64,000 nucleotides of DNA, taken from positions 1 to 64,000 of the forward strand of contig JALQPE010002635.1 in NCBI GenBank assembly GCA_030407315.1, in the 5' to 3' direction. Both the position numbers and the translations under genes were made by a program. How positions within the stretch are numbered: position 1 is the stretch's first letter; each line of letters opens with the position of its first letter. Shown here piece by piece: positions 21,501 through 31,966 of the stretch. This stretch comes from Asparagopsis taxiformis. Its lineage: Eukaryota; Rhodophyta; Florideophyceae; Bonnemaisoniales; Bonnemaisoniaceae. Below the pieces are notes generated by a model. It saw only the letters and a list, made by a program, of their open reading frames with translations. It searched no databases and was not told the origin of the DNA.

Positions 21501-23004
21501 GTCATTCAAGGAAACCATACAGGCTGTACATGTGTCGAAGGTCCCTAAGCATGCAAACATCATTACAAGTCATGTATTATACAAGGTCAAAGTGCTAGAT
21601 GATGGTGAAATGCTTGTGAAAGCACGTATAGCTCCACACGGAAACAAAGATGATGAGAAGTCTTTACTCAAGACTGATTCACAGACATGTCCGCCTGTTG
21701 GAATACGTATTCTACTCTCGATCTGTGCTATACAAAAGTGGAAACTTGCCAAGATTGATGTCAAGTCTGCTTTCCTTCAAACCGGTTCTGCACTCAGGGA
21801 TGTATATGTGATCCCGCCTCGCGAATGTTCTAATCGGTCATTTTATTGGCTGTTATTAACTGCTGCTTATGGATTAGTTAACTCTAATGCCAAATGGCAG
21901 TACCATAGTGATTCATTTATGAAATCACTTGGCTTCTATCAACTAATCTATGTACCTCAACTCTTTTATATATCTGAGAATGGGAGTTTGCAGATAATTG
22001 CTGTCAAGATTGTGGATGATATATTGCTTGCCGGACAGTTACCCTGCCTTCGTGCATTTGTTGATCGAATTGGACACAAATACAAACTTGGAACTATTGC
22101 ATATACACCTGGAACGATCAAGTTTTATGGCCTGACACTGTCTCAAGATGAATCCTGTCTTATTACGATTCATGGTGATGAAAAACTAGCATCAATACAG
22201 CCATATCCTATTGATAGGAATCGTCGGAAGAGTACAGATGATACTCTAAATGCTGTTGAGTTGTCCACATTCCGATCCATAAATGGTGTTTTAGGATGGC
22301 TGGGGACTGCAATTAGTCCATTCTGTTCCTTTACTTCAAGCTATCTGCAGCAGAGAAGGGTTAACGCGAACGTTTCGGATTTAGTGCAACAGATTAACAT
22401 GTTACGTCTATTGAAGAAGCTTGGAACTACAACTACTTATAAGCGACCTGTCTCTGGGAGTGACTTAAAACTGTCTATCCTAGTCTTTTCTGATGCAAGT
22501 CGTTCATCGGATCATGGTCAACTTGGTTTTATCTCTGGTCTACTGCTTGGTGAAATGGCATCAAAGTCTGTGTTTCACGTGCTACAGTGGAGCTCACAGA
22601 AATCTAAACGTCCTGTGAAATCTGTTGGTGCTGCAGAGACTCTTGCTGCAGGATGTGCAATTGATGAAGGAAAGATTCTGGTCAAGGCATTTGAGGAATT
22701 ACTATGTGTTCGGACAGAACTTCTTATTGCTGTTGACTCCAAAGATTTGTATGATACACTGTCTACATGTCGAAATGCCACGGACAAGTCTATTCGCGGC
22801 GATGTCAGTGTTATCAGATATGAATTCGAGACTCGAAACGTTAGTCGAATGATCTGGATTCCAGGTCTAACCAATCTCTCTGATCCGCTCACGAAGCCGA
22901 ACAGTCCGCTTACTCAAGCACTACAGCTTCTTCTTTTCACTGGTGAAATTCCTTTTGATTTTCCTGCATGTCAGTCTCGTTCATCTGATCAGTTCCTGGG
23001 CTGA
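18505..23004 (+). CDS. Copia Gag-Pol polyprotein with Tudor-like module
   Basis: A 1,499-residue single frame; the frame is also open upstream into the LTR, but 18505 is the first ATG outside it. Gag comes first, with a zinc knuckle variant C256-C259-H264-H269 (CCHH instead of CCHC). The protease site reads LVDDGAPYS at D318-D319-G320, where DTG/DSG is usual. Integrase has D562 (CIDHFF), D616 (VCDAAF) and E649 (NVIESKH). Residues about 878-922 form a Tudor/Royal-like fold signature: VGQVIEVYWPDDDQYYRG, then HTILYDDGDVETLKL. RT follows, with IDVKSAFLQ and IVDD at residues 1169-1172 in place of YVDD. RNase H has FSDAS, AAETLAAG and VDSKDL. The polyprotein drives virus-like particle formation, reverse transcription and integration of the element. 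The two unusual motifs could be lineage traits, because the frame is otherwise intact. Confidence 0.9.
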   Translation: MGSNATLPSRPRFSWDVRSVPWTDGKGDQSQYASAVALWQLFHNGLPENNSNKIPLNLQGIMLKSQLFGRAFDLCRHLSDEVIQSDDGVDAIVDAIHKRDPLAVIGDVYQDFLDVLNVKRGEKESFKNYEARFDAHVNKFNSHAESARLPDALVAFMLLANAKVDSAQRVSVLASASSRTEGLTSKSSTAEYLQAVSYSSVASVIRQCDKPACSSSSDNGTLVANYVSTSRRKQHKYRKSKLSPEDLAALKARSRCRKCHMIGHWDSDHNADGTYTSKTNNDRSSTSQGGLKKSVTFNMVQLGKTDILSGGYIGPLVDDGAPYSGIGEDEFKMLQPLLLPEWSGKYESLPDTIRDRPYWQYGTGQHSSQLRRIIGSISLTAKSDNGNAVIIRHLVISGSSQWIIGRNVTRNCNIVHLGTNILQLPVADGCLTPDSITMIDYEFHSYLSYELFLDNDLHRSEDVERAMFCATAQINGYDSNLMWSDKKKIIDKVHNHICGHSSYTDIKILLQRNNIWDSDVQKYLSSVLETCSSCNTTSTPTQTRKVSLSSLSREFNQVVCIDHFFVDELKIFHVMDSVTRYSVGTVVSDTSMMSAITAFEMLWITPFWTPDTIVCDAAFKNKTFTDYLHTNGITSRILPPRRHNKNVIESKHRIIRDLYLRLKSDVDTSNNLTNMLLIQRAIRISNDLYGNDVMSANEMAKGFTRPVCDGKFPSAIPDDISEAHNALLAKRKLTLILRSKAISEVPISVGDLVQLYIKRNNDKRGKWTAAKTVLSYDHASRTVTVPGKSGRTISASIEDVRPALSDSSLATAIQESIDYMDSVLSEAVSDMTDDDSGHDFHTNSVSNDQTDGNCKLADVGNDFDCESINSTYEVPHVGQVIEVYWPDDDQYYRGTISEYSPDTLKHTILYDDGDVETLKLQCETWRTVSVSDDKPRPSAAQINLKCNGIELQPGTELCSTEKEDISLYFDQFRSKEFMFHQAQSLPSYVLQNAYMKEEKSFKETIQAVHVSKVPKHANIITSHVLYKVKVLDDGEMLVKARIAPHGNKDDEKSLLKTDSQTCPPVGIRILLSICAIQKWKLAKIDVKSAFLQTGSALRDVYVIPPRECSNRSFYWLLLTAAYGLVNSNAKWQYHSDSFMKSLGFYQLIYVPQLFYISENGSLQIIAVKIVDDILLAGQLPCLRAFVDRIGHKYKLGTIAYTPGTIKFYGLTLSQDESCLITIHGDEKLASIQPYPIDRNRRKSTDDTLNAVELSTFRSINGVLGWLGTAISPFCSFTSSYLQQRRVNANVSDLVQQINMLRLLKKLGTTTTYKRPVSGSDLKLSILVFSDASRSSDHGQLGFISGLLLGEMASKSVFHVLQWSSQKSKRPVKSVGAAETLAAGCAIDEGKILVKAFEELLCVRTELLIAVDSKDLYDTLSTCRNATDKSIRGDVSVIRYEFETRNVSRMIWIPGLTNLSDPLTKPNSPLTQALQLLLFTGEIPFDFPACQSRSSDQFLG

Positions 23005-23039
23005 TTTGTACCTCCGACCTAGCATATTGTAGCTACAAA

Positions 23040-23049
23040 ACAGGTGGAG
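23040..23049 (+). promoter_or_regulatory. Polypurine tract of the copia element
   Basis: The purine-rich ACAGGTGGAG ends exactly at the 3' LTR boundary. It is short and has one C and one T. Confidence 0.45.
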
Positions 23050-23370
23050 TGTTAATTACAACATTGGTACAGTGGCTCCAATTGTTGAACTGGCATTGTC
23101 TCGATGTTCTGTTGTACATGAGAAATCGAGTATCGATATTGACTTCGATATTCGTCCTGCATTTGGACATATTTGATGTGCTGTTCTATGACGTGTCTTC
23201 GGTGTTTACGGTTTATGATTGATTGCTTTTGGCTGGAATATAACTGTGGATATTGTAGTATAGGTTGTAGAGCTAGACCGTGCAGCACGACGACGACGAC
23301 GACAACGAAACGAAAAACTATTCTTTCTTCCAACTACCGAGCATCACCAACTTATCATCAAACCTTTATT
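23050..23370 (+). repeat. 3' LTR of the copia element
   Basis: 321 bp copy of 18181-18501 with no difference seen. It is followed by GCTAT at 23371-23375. Confidence 0.93.
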
Positions 23371-23375
23371 GCTAT

Positions 23376-24257
23376 AGTCTCAAATTAGCCTTTCTCCCAC
23401 CCACCTTGTACGAGAATTATTGGACAAATGAAGATAATGAGGCTAGAATACAGCTACCTCAACAGAAGTTCGAAATGGATGAAGACTCATGTGCTCCAGA
23501 GAAGATTAATGATCCCACTTTTGTGACGGTACGAGAATGAGATACCATGTGAGGGGAACTGATCAGAGAGGCTTTAGAGAAAGCAATTATGATTAATATC
23601 TCCCTTTTTTCCGTCAAAGAAGTAAACCGATGTATGACCTAACCGTTACGGCAACTATTGTTACTGATGGTTCTTGCATGTAGGCCAACAGTTGAAACCT
23701 TCATTGTTCTGATGGAGACAAAAAAGACGGTGAAAAAGACATTTTTCTAGATGAGCACTTCTGGAAAGAGGAATCCACCTGGGTATTCAACAATAGAGGA
23801 GTTCTGTATCAAAAAATTCTCTAGGCATTGATTTTTCGTCTCAACGCTTACGCAAAAGCCATTTGAGCTGTCTTTGCCCTGGAAAGATGACATCGCCTCT
23901 CGTAAATCTATGCGCGCGTCATGAAAGTGAGAAACATATCAATGAAAAAGTTACGTCTGAAGGGCTAGTATGAAATCTTCGAGAGAGAGGCGAAAACTGT
24001 CTTTGTTAATGAAAGCATTAAATTGAAACTAACGTTGTGAATGGGAGAAGATTTTGTTTACTCTTTAACTTCATGACTTGACCGATGTTTTCGTAGATGG
24101 TTCGATATTTCGTGAATTTCTGAGGGGTAGATGTGTGAATAGGCGAAGTGGCACTCAAATTGGGTACCATTAATTAGCCAAGAACAAAGTGATTGCAGCA
24201 ACGGATACAAACTTGAGGTCAAGCTTCATTGAGCATGACAAAACTGCGATAGAAGTG
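23376..24257. other. Intergenic, nothing recognised
   Basis: AT-rich sequence with only short frames. The right end is the 3' flank of the minus-strand small-protein gene ending at 24258. No domain, repeat or RNA gene was seen. Confidence 0.5.
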
Positions 24258-24410
24258 TCACTGTTTTCCGGAACGTCGAATATTCGAGCGCATGAAGGCA
24301 GCAGCGATGAGAGGTGGGGCAAGCTTGAAACCGATGACGGGAAGCAGAGTGATGGAAAAGTTGAGAAGGCAGCATATGGCCATGAGAGAGAAAACGTTAA
24401 ATCGAGCCAT
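24258..24410 (-). CDS. Small hydrophobic protein, family copy A
   Basis: A 50-residue protein, MARFNVFSLMAICCLLNFSI..., ending RRSGKQ, with TGA at 24258-24260. Residues 6-28 form one hydrophobic segment. A second short one (30-40) contains the family block LAPPLIAAAFMRS. The family resembles no group I know. Against copy B over the first 42 codons, about 12 codons differ silently and only 2 change the amino acid (V6I, I26V), a strong sign of selection on the protein. The last eight residues differ from other copies. A TATATATA (minus strand) lies at 24506-24513, about 100 bp upstream of the start, as for its paralogs. The product is probably membrane-inserted or secreted; its function is unknown. 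Confidence 0.8.
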   Translation of the reverse strand: MARFNVFSLMAICCLLNFSITLLPVIGFKLAPPLIAAAFMRSNIRRSGKQ

Positions 24411-24505
24411 TGTTGTGTTGCAGTTAGGTGAGTTAGTTGACCAGCTAAGGATACAGGGAATGTTTTGAAGGAGAGCTCCAGATATTGGACACTAGAATAC
24501 TGAGT

Positions 24506-24513
24506 ATATATAA
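24506..24513 (-). promoter_or_regulatory. TATA box of small-protein copy A
   Basis: TATATATA read on the minus strand, 96-103 bp upstream of the ATG at 24410. Spacing matches the other family members. Confidence 0.5.
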
Positions 24514-24519
24514 GAGTAG

Positions 24520-26350
24520 CGTTTCGAACCAGACATTGTCATGACAGTTTCTGCAAATTCACTGGATAGTTCAGAAGAGTGGGGACAGGGACGACAAGGA
24601 GAGCGCAGGTGGATTCTCAGATGGATGTTGCCAATTCAGATAGGTTGTTTCGCAATATTTTGATGACGAAAGGACAAGATATCGCAGTGAGGTACTTTGC
24701 TGGACATTGATGCTTATAAATCTGTAAAATTTTGGGAATAGAATAGCTTCTCTTCATGGTCCTCGGCTATGACCAACATGCTCTGTCAATGGCGTACAGT
24801 GTAATCAGAAGGATACAAGCGGCGTATGTTGAGTCTGCTGCAGAGAAGGGGGCCAAGGTATGCTGCAGCACTCTTTACAGCCGATCGGGGGTTATGCCAT
24901 GCATCCCAGGTGATTCCCTTCGCATTGGGAATCGTCATTGATCAGCAAGAGTACGTGCTGTTACTCACCAGACATGCAGTAAGGAGACCGTATATTGGAA
25001 AGTAAGATGAGAACAGATTGGCAGATATCCAATCCTGGTTGGGCACAACCCGAATACACAAAAGTGCTAATTCCATGCGAGTGAGTGTATCCCTTGCGAT
25101 ATGCACAGCAGTGCAAGGACCACAGACCGATGATGAGAAAAGAAAGACAAACTCTCAGAGACTAAGGCCTGGCGATAGGAAAAATCGAGGAGTCAGAAAT
25201 GCTATATATCTATAATGCTTTTCAAAGTCAAGATGTACTACATCCGGGTCTACTGAACGGGGCATCTGGCTCTAAAGAGTTTGCGATACAACAGAATTCC
25301 CGCGATACCAATTTTTTCGCATGCGCAGATTGAAGGATTATCCAACCGCGGATATACTGGTGAGACGGGATTATGGACCCGATGTCGTCCAGTGGAATGT
25401 GTCTGAAAACGAATATTGAGAATAGCGTGTATAGCGATCTGTTTTGCGCGAATCAACACGCAGGGATAATCTCTTGACGGTAGAAACTGCGTGACTGCAC
25501 ACGAGTAACTGCAATGAGAGGGACTTGGACACGACTTGCAGATGCGAGCGAAAGTGTCATAAGATTATACGAAAGGGCACGGTAAGTTATGCGACGTCTG
25601 TGTCCTACAAGTACCGCCTAGATTGTTTCTTCGAATACGGCAACATCTGAATGATGAATTGAATAATTTTTTAATGACCGTGTTGCTATTATATGCACTG
25701 GTTTTCGGAGGAACTGAACAGTCCGTCTACAGACAGTATATGGGCACCATGAGTCGACAGCGTGTGCCGGACACTAAACCCGAGTTCGCAGCGCGACACA
25801 CGCTGTCGACTCTCGGTGATTAAAACACTTGTGCAATTTTAATTGACGGCCCTCTTCTCCAAATTGCCTGACGGTATGCTCCAGCAATGCCCGATGAGTC
25901 GTTCACAAGGACCTCGCAGTACCCTACTTATTCCATATTTTACAGCATGAAGCGCCGCCGCCACTCACCGTTTCTAGCATGCAGCACGATTGGTCGGCAC
26001 GCAACACCAGAGCGCAACCCCTGCGAGGCACCAGCTCTGCCTGCCGCTGGGTCCTGATCCTCGACAGTATGACCACTATCCCCAAAAACAACTCCAAATC
26101 AATGGATCCTCCTCGTACGTATGATACCGTGCCGTACATCTCGACACAGTATGTCGAAATGGGGACATCGCCTGTTTCGCTCCTCATCGCTTCGGTCCTC
26201 GAGTCCCTTTCATACAGTAACGTATCAGCGTCCATTCCTGAGTTTTTCTCCCCGTCACATCATTGTCATGTCATGTACTATGCACACACAACCTCACCGA
26301 CTTCACTTCATTTCCACCCCTCCTGCTCCTCTCTCCCGTCTCCTTCCGTA
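24520..26350. other. Intergenic, nothing recognised
   Basis: No open frame of convincing composition. A small inverted repeat GATTCCC/GGGAATC lies at about 24912-24934. From 26240 the plus strand becomes pyrimidine-rich, which appears to be the upstream region of small-protein copy B. Confidence 0.5.
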
Positions 26351-26357
26351 CATATAG
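26351..26357 (+). promoter_or_regulatory. TATA-like box of small-protein copy B
   Basis: CATATAG followed by ACACCGC. The same TATA-nn-ACaCCGC layout occurs before the cupin gene at 36596. It lies 119-125 bp upstream of the ATG. Confidence 0.45.
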
Positions 26358-26475
26358 ACACCGCCTCTACCTTCAGCTCGAAATATTTTCTCATGTCCAC
26401 CATCCACCACATCTCAACTCATCTAACTTTCTACCCACTAACTCAACCAACTAACCAAACCAACAAACTACCCCA

Positions 26476-26628
26476 ATGGCTCGATTCAACATCTTCTCCC
26501 TCATGGCCATCTGCTGCCTCCTCAACTTCTCCATCACCCTCCTCCCCGTCGTCGGCTTCAAGCTTGCCCCCCCTCTCATCGCCGCCGCCTTCATGCGCTC
26601 CCATGGCAGGAACGTGAACAAGCAGTAG
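26476..26628 (+). CDS. Small hydrophobic protein, family copy B
   Basis: A 50-residue protein: MARFNIFSLM start, SITLLPVVGFKLAPPLIAAAF middle and RNVNKQ end, with TAG at 26626. It has a two-part hydrophobic profile (residues 6-28 and 30-40), a basic residue at position 3, Lys at 29 and a basic tail. It is nearly identical to copy A in its first 42 residues despite many silent changes. A pyrimidine-rich leader and a TATA-like element precede it. A 3' UTR inverted repeat at 26721-26768 has a counterpart after copy C. It probably enters the secretory or another membrane pathway; no known family is recognised. Confidence 0.82.
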   Translation: MARFNIFSLMAICCLLNFSITLLPVVGFKLAPPLIAAAFMRSHGRNVNKQ

Positions 26629-26720
26629 CCCACTCTGCCTTTGGATTTTGTCACCGTCCCGAATCCTCGGCTCGACGACCGAGTCTGGTGCTCATCGCAT
26701 CATCACATGTTGACTGAAAT

Positions 26721-26768
26721 GCATGTGTCGAATTAAGGAAGTGTTCCAGTTCGATTGACTGCACATGC
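26721..26768 (+). other. Candidate 3' UTR stem-loop after copy B
   Basis: GCATGTG (26721-26727) pairs with CACATGC (26762-26768), and TCGAA (26728-26732) with TTCGA (26750-26754). The loop contains AAGTGTTCCA, which is also found in the loop after copy C, where the outer stem sequence is different but still pairs. Confidence 0.5.
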
Positions 26769-28374
26769 GTACATTTATTCGTAGATACCGTACATCCACA
26801 AAGTAGAATTTTAACCCATCACAAAACTGCTTACTAACTTATTATTGTAACAGAACAGAACAAACTAAATCAACTTGACAACAATTCTCACATCTACACT
26901 CCCATAGCCCACATCGACACCTCAGTTTAGTTTTCTCGCTGCTCGCTCTTCATTAGCAGAGAGGGAACACGACATGTGCTCGACCTGTCAACCACAATAA
27001 GCAACATGTTCCAGTATACCTACAATACCACATTTTCATCTAGATGGAGTATGTCCAAGAGTTCGTTTCATGAGTTGACTGCTTGTACCCGTTTTGATCG
27101 ATGTCATTTTCGTGGCTCTGCGATTTTTCTACATAGAAAGTATGACATATTACCCTTCACATTTTCAGAGCCAGCCACGCGCTACCTGTGTCCTTTAACT
27201 TGGATGCGAGCGCGCCCCTGCACAAAATCAAAATTCCTAGCCCGCTTCCAGACTGTAAACTTAGCGCCCAAATGGGGCGTGTGATAGCCTGAACACCACA
27301 TCTACGGACTAGGAAAGGTCCTGCGAGAGGACCTACCCAGTGTGGTCCATCCACTCACCCACTCACCCACCCACCCTCCATACCTCCCTCATCTATTCTC
27401 CTATACAATGTAACATTATCCTGGCACTTGTCCTAACAATGATGACGAGAGAATGGGATCAACGTGTCATTTTAGGCTGCACGTTTGTGATTCCCTCGGT
27501 GCCGCCAAAAAGACCGCTGTAGAGAATAATACACTTCTGTGACGGTACAGCAAGTGTCAGTGTACACCAACACAACACTGCTCTCTTTACACTATTCAAG
27601 CGCCACTATTCTGCGCCTTCGCGGCCGACGATTCCCGAGTTCCGGTGTCGCCGAATCAGGTCAGCATCCCGTCGACGACGCTCTCGGTGTCGACAAACAA
27701 TCAACTACTATCCACGAGCACAGTCACCTCATTCAAATTTCGTTTTCGATCACGCGTATCAGGCACATGATACCCCCAGACCGTTTGTCGCAGTCGATAT
27801 CTATCGACCGAAACACGAGACAAGCATCTTCCCAATGGCAAATTGCCATCGGTCCGATGTGATACGATCCAGTGCGTTGCAGTACGGTCCTCTCGCCAAA
27901 GTCGATCTACGGTGCGTGCGCTGCGTGCAGCAATAAAGACGTGCCAAGCGCCGTGAGTGCTGCGCTTCATTCTAGCCACTTTGTATGACGCATGCCAAAC
28001 AACGCTTTCGCACTCTCTTTTTCTCGCTCGTTCGTTTGTTCGTTCGCTACAGTCGCGGCAATTTCTCGCCTCACTTCGGTGGCCAATGCTACCCCAGGGT
28101 ACATAGGTCACTCTCCCTTCATGCACTGACTGTTTCATTTAAACACTTAAATTCAATGATCCCTGAATCCTGGACTTTTGCACCTCGCACGCGCACGAAT
28201 TCGGTGCTCTACTATCTTGATTATGAACACCACCCACCAAATTTCCTTCACCCTCTGCACCACCATCCCGCAGCGATATGACTGCAGTGTGATGGGGAAG
28301 TTGTACCATAACAATGGTAGCAAGCAGCACTCGACACAAGACGTCCTTGGGACAGCTACATTCTCACATCTCCG
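26769..28374. other. Intergenic, nothing recognised
   Basis: Mixed sequence with short overlapping frames on both strands and no recognisable domain. A C-rich run of CACTCACCC repeats lies at 27352-27375. Confidence 0.5.
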
Positions 28375-28835
28375 ATGACTAGCTCCAGTACACTGTCCCT
28401 CCTCTCTTACGCATCAATCCCCGTCTCGTCGACCTTGACACTACCCCAGCTGTCCGCTCTGGCCTCAGCAATCGAGACTTCCATATCCAGTTCTCCCATG
28501 CAACTCAGGCCAATACTCCCAACTTCGAGGTTTCTATTGCCGATCTCAAGAACGTCCCTACCCTTGCAGCCGCCGATGTGTAGTCTACCGTTGGGCACGT
28601 GTTCCTGAAAGCTGGTCAGCGGTTCATTCTGCAGTACTATTTGTGTGCGGTACAGGGACGCTCAATGGGCTGTAGGGTGCTTTCTAGGTATCGTTCAGGT
28701 TTGAGGGACTTGGTGAGGTAAGGACGGTGACGAATGTGATTCGTGCTGGAGAATCGACTTTTCCGCAGGGCTTGATCCATGAAACTGTGCGTATGAGTAG
28801 AACGAACTGCGTATTACTGCCTGTTCTCATGAGAA
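28375..28835 (+). pseudogene. Cupin (germin-like) pseudogene
   Basis: Nucleotide similarity to the intact cupin genes at 31967 and 36596 runs through most of the coding length. Translated in pieces it gives PAVRSGLSNRDF, NTPNFEVSIADLKN, an in-frame TAG at about 28580, VFLKAGQRFI, and later VRTVTNVIRAGEST with PQGLIHETV. The metal-binding HxH region is destroyed (the segment near 28635 reads QYYLC), and frameshifts break the beginning and the middle. It is a decayed paralog and makes no functional protein. Confidence 0.8.
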
Positions 28836-29660
28836 CAGACTATTGAGACATTACAAGGTAATTGTGCTAAACCAGAAAAATGTGCGATTCACCAACTTTG
28901 ACACCACTTCTTTTCCATAACTGTATTGGCATCGAACTCCACAAGCGAACGTGAGCCACCTACCTTGAGTAAACGCGTTAGATGCAGGGTCAGGACAAGT
29001 TTCAGTATCCACATCTGATTACAATACCTATTGGACACTGGTCACTATTCACTTCAACATGGATGAGGGAATCTGCAAGTGTGGAGTGCTGCTTTGCCTT
29101 CGTTTTCCTACCAATATACACACATATGGGCAGGCAAGCAGATATATCGTATAGACGGATATGTTGTGATTGATCAAACTTTCTATCAGCACCACTTTTC
29201 GCGTCATCTTCCACCACTCACCCTTATTTCTAATTTGGTTTCCCCTCCACCCAACCAATACAAACTTATGCCCAATCACTGCTACACCCTACTCTGTCAA
29301 AGCCATCTCATCACATCCCACTGCGTATCCCTCCGTAAGCCCCTCAATCATCAACAATGAACTACACACAATCCGATCCGCAAATATGCAAAAGACAGCA
29401 CCACTTACCGCTTACCAAGACAGCCGCTCAATGACTCATTGATTCAATAATCAGCAACCAAGTCAATCCGCTAAATTTACTAAACCCCCATCCATTTCCA
29501 CACTTCCGACACACCCATACATAGACTACCTACCCTGCACGCAACAACGCATATACACAATACCATAATCCACCACACTATCTATCTACACGCACATCCA
29601 ATGATCTGTACACAACGACCATCCCTCGGCCTCATCATACACAGCTCCACACAATACACC
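28836..29660. other. Intergenic, nothing recognised
   Basis: Low-complexity C/A-rich stretches from 29210 to 29600, short frames only, no domain seen. Confidence 0.5.
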
Positions 29661-30293
29661 TCACATCCTCTCAATCGTGTACCGACCAACATCCCGGCCT
29701 TGAAACCGGTCTGTTTCGTCCTCCACCAACGGAGCAATGTTCTTCCGCGGCACACTCGGCAAATCCAGTGACGAATCGCCCGGGAGTGTAAACTCCCCCC
29801 ATCATCCACCCCAGCGTCGTACGCCATCAAATCGCCGGCCATTCGCTTCGCAAATCGCTCCTGAGATACATCAAACAAATTCATGTTGTTTATCTGCACA
29901 ATCCAATCCGGAGACGAGGCAATCACCCCCATCACCGTCACAAATGAATGCGCACCGTCCACCTCCAGCATCACACTCGTCGAATTGTCTGGCATCGTCA
30001 CCGCACCCGCATCCACAACCGAAAGAACTCCCCGCCCTTCCTGTCGTAGACGCTGTCCCTGCCCAATAATCCCACGGTTCACCCCAGTCTCCGCCAACTC
30101 CTCAACTGCTCCATTTGCAAACCCACACACAGTCAGAAACGACTGCCGGTTCGCGTGCGAGAACGCCGCCAGCGGAGAGTACAATCCCCCCGGCCGGAAT
30201 CAACTTTCCGAAATTCTCCGCGCTTAGCAGGTTGAAGAAGGTTACCTTGTACTCGGCAGATCCTCGACATCCTCGGAATGGGCTACCCTCCAT
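29661..30293 (-). pseudogene. Spondin_N-domain protein with two frameshifts
   Basis: The minus strand encodes a spondin-type domain. It starts EYKVTFFNLLSAENFGKLIP, then SPLAAFSHANRQSFLTVCG, VEELAETG, the hallmark HSFVTVMGVIASSPDWIVQI, NLFD, and DLMAYDAGVDDGGEF. It ends RYTIERM with a stop at 29661-29663. Two single-base shifts are needed, one near 30186 and one near 29793. Both lie in runs of six C (plus strand), so base-calling or assembly error is as likely as real decay. The start is uncertain: an ATG at 30293 gives no signal peptide, and a possible splice acceptor (GATTTGCAG) lies just upstream near 30340. Spondin domains occur in secreted matrix-type proteins. If the shifts are errors this is an expressed gene. 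Confidence 0.65.
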
Positions 30294-31852
30294 CGCTGCT
30301 CCCCCTACTATCAGCACAGCTTCCACAAAACGCTGCAAATCACTCGAGAATACATCGAGCCTGCTCAGCAAAGTGCAAAAAGAAAAAACACAAACACAAA
30401 TGAACGAATGAAGAAACAAACTAATCAACTTATTCTAGTTGACTAATGTAGAGTATTGCAGTATAGTCCAGTGGATCAACAACAAACGCAAAGGTGACTT
30501 ACTTGCAACCAAATTGATGTTTGTAGTTTCCGCTCAATCCAATCCCGGCTGCACCTCAAATCTTCTTATAAACCCAATCATTCACAGTACCAGTACTCCC
30601 CTCCATGCCGATACACCGCTCTCCTCATTAACCACTCCACTGGCTCGTTCCCTCGCCCCGTCCCGCGCCCCAGCCAGTTCCCTCCATCAACAAACGTACA
30701 CACCAAGTTTGCTCCACGCAGTACCGCCCCAATCACTCGCCGCCGTTGCGCAGAAGAGAAACGGGAAATTGTCGTCGGCAATGCCTGAGCCATGCATCTG
30801 ATGATGGCGACTTCCATAACTGCAGTCAGTTATCTTCGCAATTGACAACCTCCGCACGACATTGCGTGCGCGATACTGGTGTTAACGGGTGGAGGGAGAA
30901 GAACGAGGGATTATTCTTTCGTGCGGAAGAGAGAAAAATTACCGATTCATGTCCGATATCATACACGTGTAATAAAATAAATCTAATCTTGGAAATGGTT
31001 CCATAGACATGTCCATCCATTCATTGATACCTCCTCAACGCTCGATCATCTTGATCCCGAATCCGTCTCGTGTTCACTGCATCACATCATGGCACATAGC
31101 ATCGGCCGATCAATCGAATAGTTGAGAGGACCAACCATGCATCCATGCGCCCATCCCGTTACGAGAATACCGTATCGAGTCGCCGCATTCGCCCGTGCAA
31201 TAGCCTATCTGTCATCATACGTGGAGCTGTCGGTGGGTCGATCAGTTGGTTTGGATCATCCAAATTGAATGTACACGGTGAACACGTGTGTAGGTCTATG
31301 CCCTTGCTGCAGTGACCGAACCACTATTACACGTGTACAGCGCAATTTGCCGGTCTGGCACAGAACCGATCCACTGTGCAATTCTTGGCAGTTCTGTTCT
31401 GCATGATCATCATCACATGATGCGCAGCGAGTCAAGTTGGCATGACGTGGACGCAAAGTGTTGAGTCACTCACTCACACACACACGCAGCTATTGAAATT
31501 GGGGTCTGTTATTTTGAGCAAAGCCATTCAGCCACGGTGCGCGCGTGCTGCTCGGCGCCGTGACCTCCGTGACCTCTGTGCTCCACTTGCCAAGGCTCTC
31601 TCCCACACATCCAAGTCAACAACATACGGGAATCTTGGATGTGTCAACTACGTCAACAAGCCATTATTTCTACGCCACGCAACACCGATACTTTCACATT
31701 TGCAAATCGAATCCAAGTTGGTTCAACAATCACATGGCAAAGGCCCTCCTCTCCTCCTCCTGCCCTATCTCTGGTGCGTCACGTCCTACGATTCGTTCAT
31801 TCCCGAACACAGCTCAACATCATCATGCTTCTCCCCCATCATTCCTCAAGCA
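30294..31852. other. Intergenic, nothing firm recognised
   Basis: May hold a 5' exon of the spondin gene upstream of the acceptor-like site near 30340, but no clear signal-peptide exon was found. The rest is unassigned, with the promoter of the cupin gene at its right end. Confidence 0.4.
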
Positions 31853-31858
31853 TTTAAA
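31853..31858 (+). promoter_or_regulatory. TATA-like box of cupin gene 1
   Basis: TTTAAA followed by CGCCGC, 109-114 bp upstream of the ATG at 31967. This resembles the layout before the paralog at 36596. Confidence 0.4.
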
Positions 31859-31966
31859 CGCCGCAATCCCACCCCCTCCACATTCCTATCCATCCACCAA
31901 CTCACCCACCCATCTTCACCAAGCCATCAATCGCACATCTTCACAAACTCTCTGCATTTCTCTCCA

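Larger units (their letters stand above)
18181..23370 (+). mobile_element. Intact-looking Ty1/copia LTR retrotransposon
   Basis: The element is 5,190 bp with two LTRs of 321 bp that match throughout, flanked by GCTAT at 18176-18180 and 23371-23375. One uninterrupted reading frame encodes Gag-PR-IN-RT-RNase H in copia order. The LTR begins TG but ends TT instead of CA; sliding the boundary by one base does not create CA. No stop or frameshift was found. Identical LTRs plus an intact frame suggest recent insertion and possible activity. Confidence 0.93.

Noticed and set aside
24189..24431. 80-codon plus-strand frame
   Set aside because: It is the antisense shadow of small-protein copy A, which has paralogs and silent-site conservation on the minus strand.
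29780..30195. Introns in place of frameshifts in the spondin gene
   Set aside because: The frame is lost and regained within a few bases at C6 runs, with no room for a GT-AG intron.
31442..31966. Longer N-terminus for the cupin gene at 31967
   Set aside because: The upstream frame crosses the TATA-like box and has no similarity to paralogs. The ATG at 31967 begins a signal peptide that aligns with gene 3.
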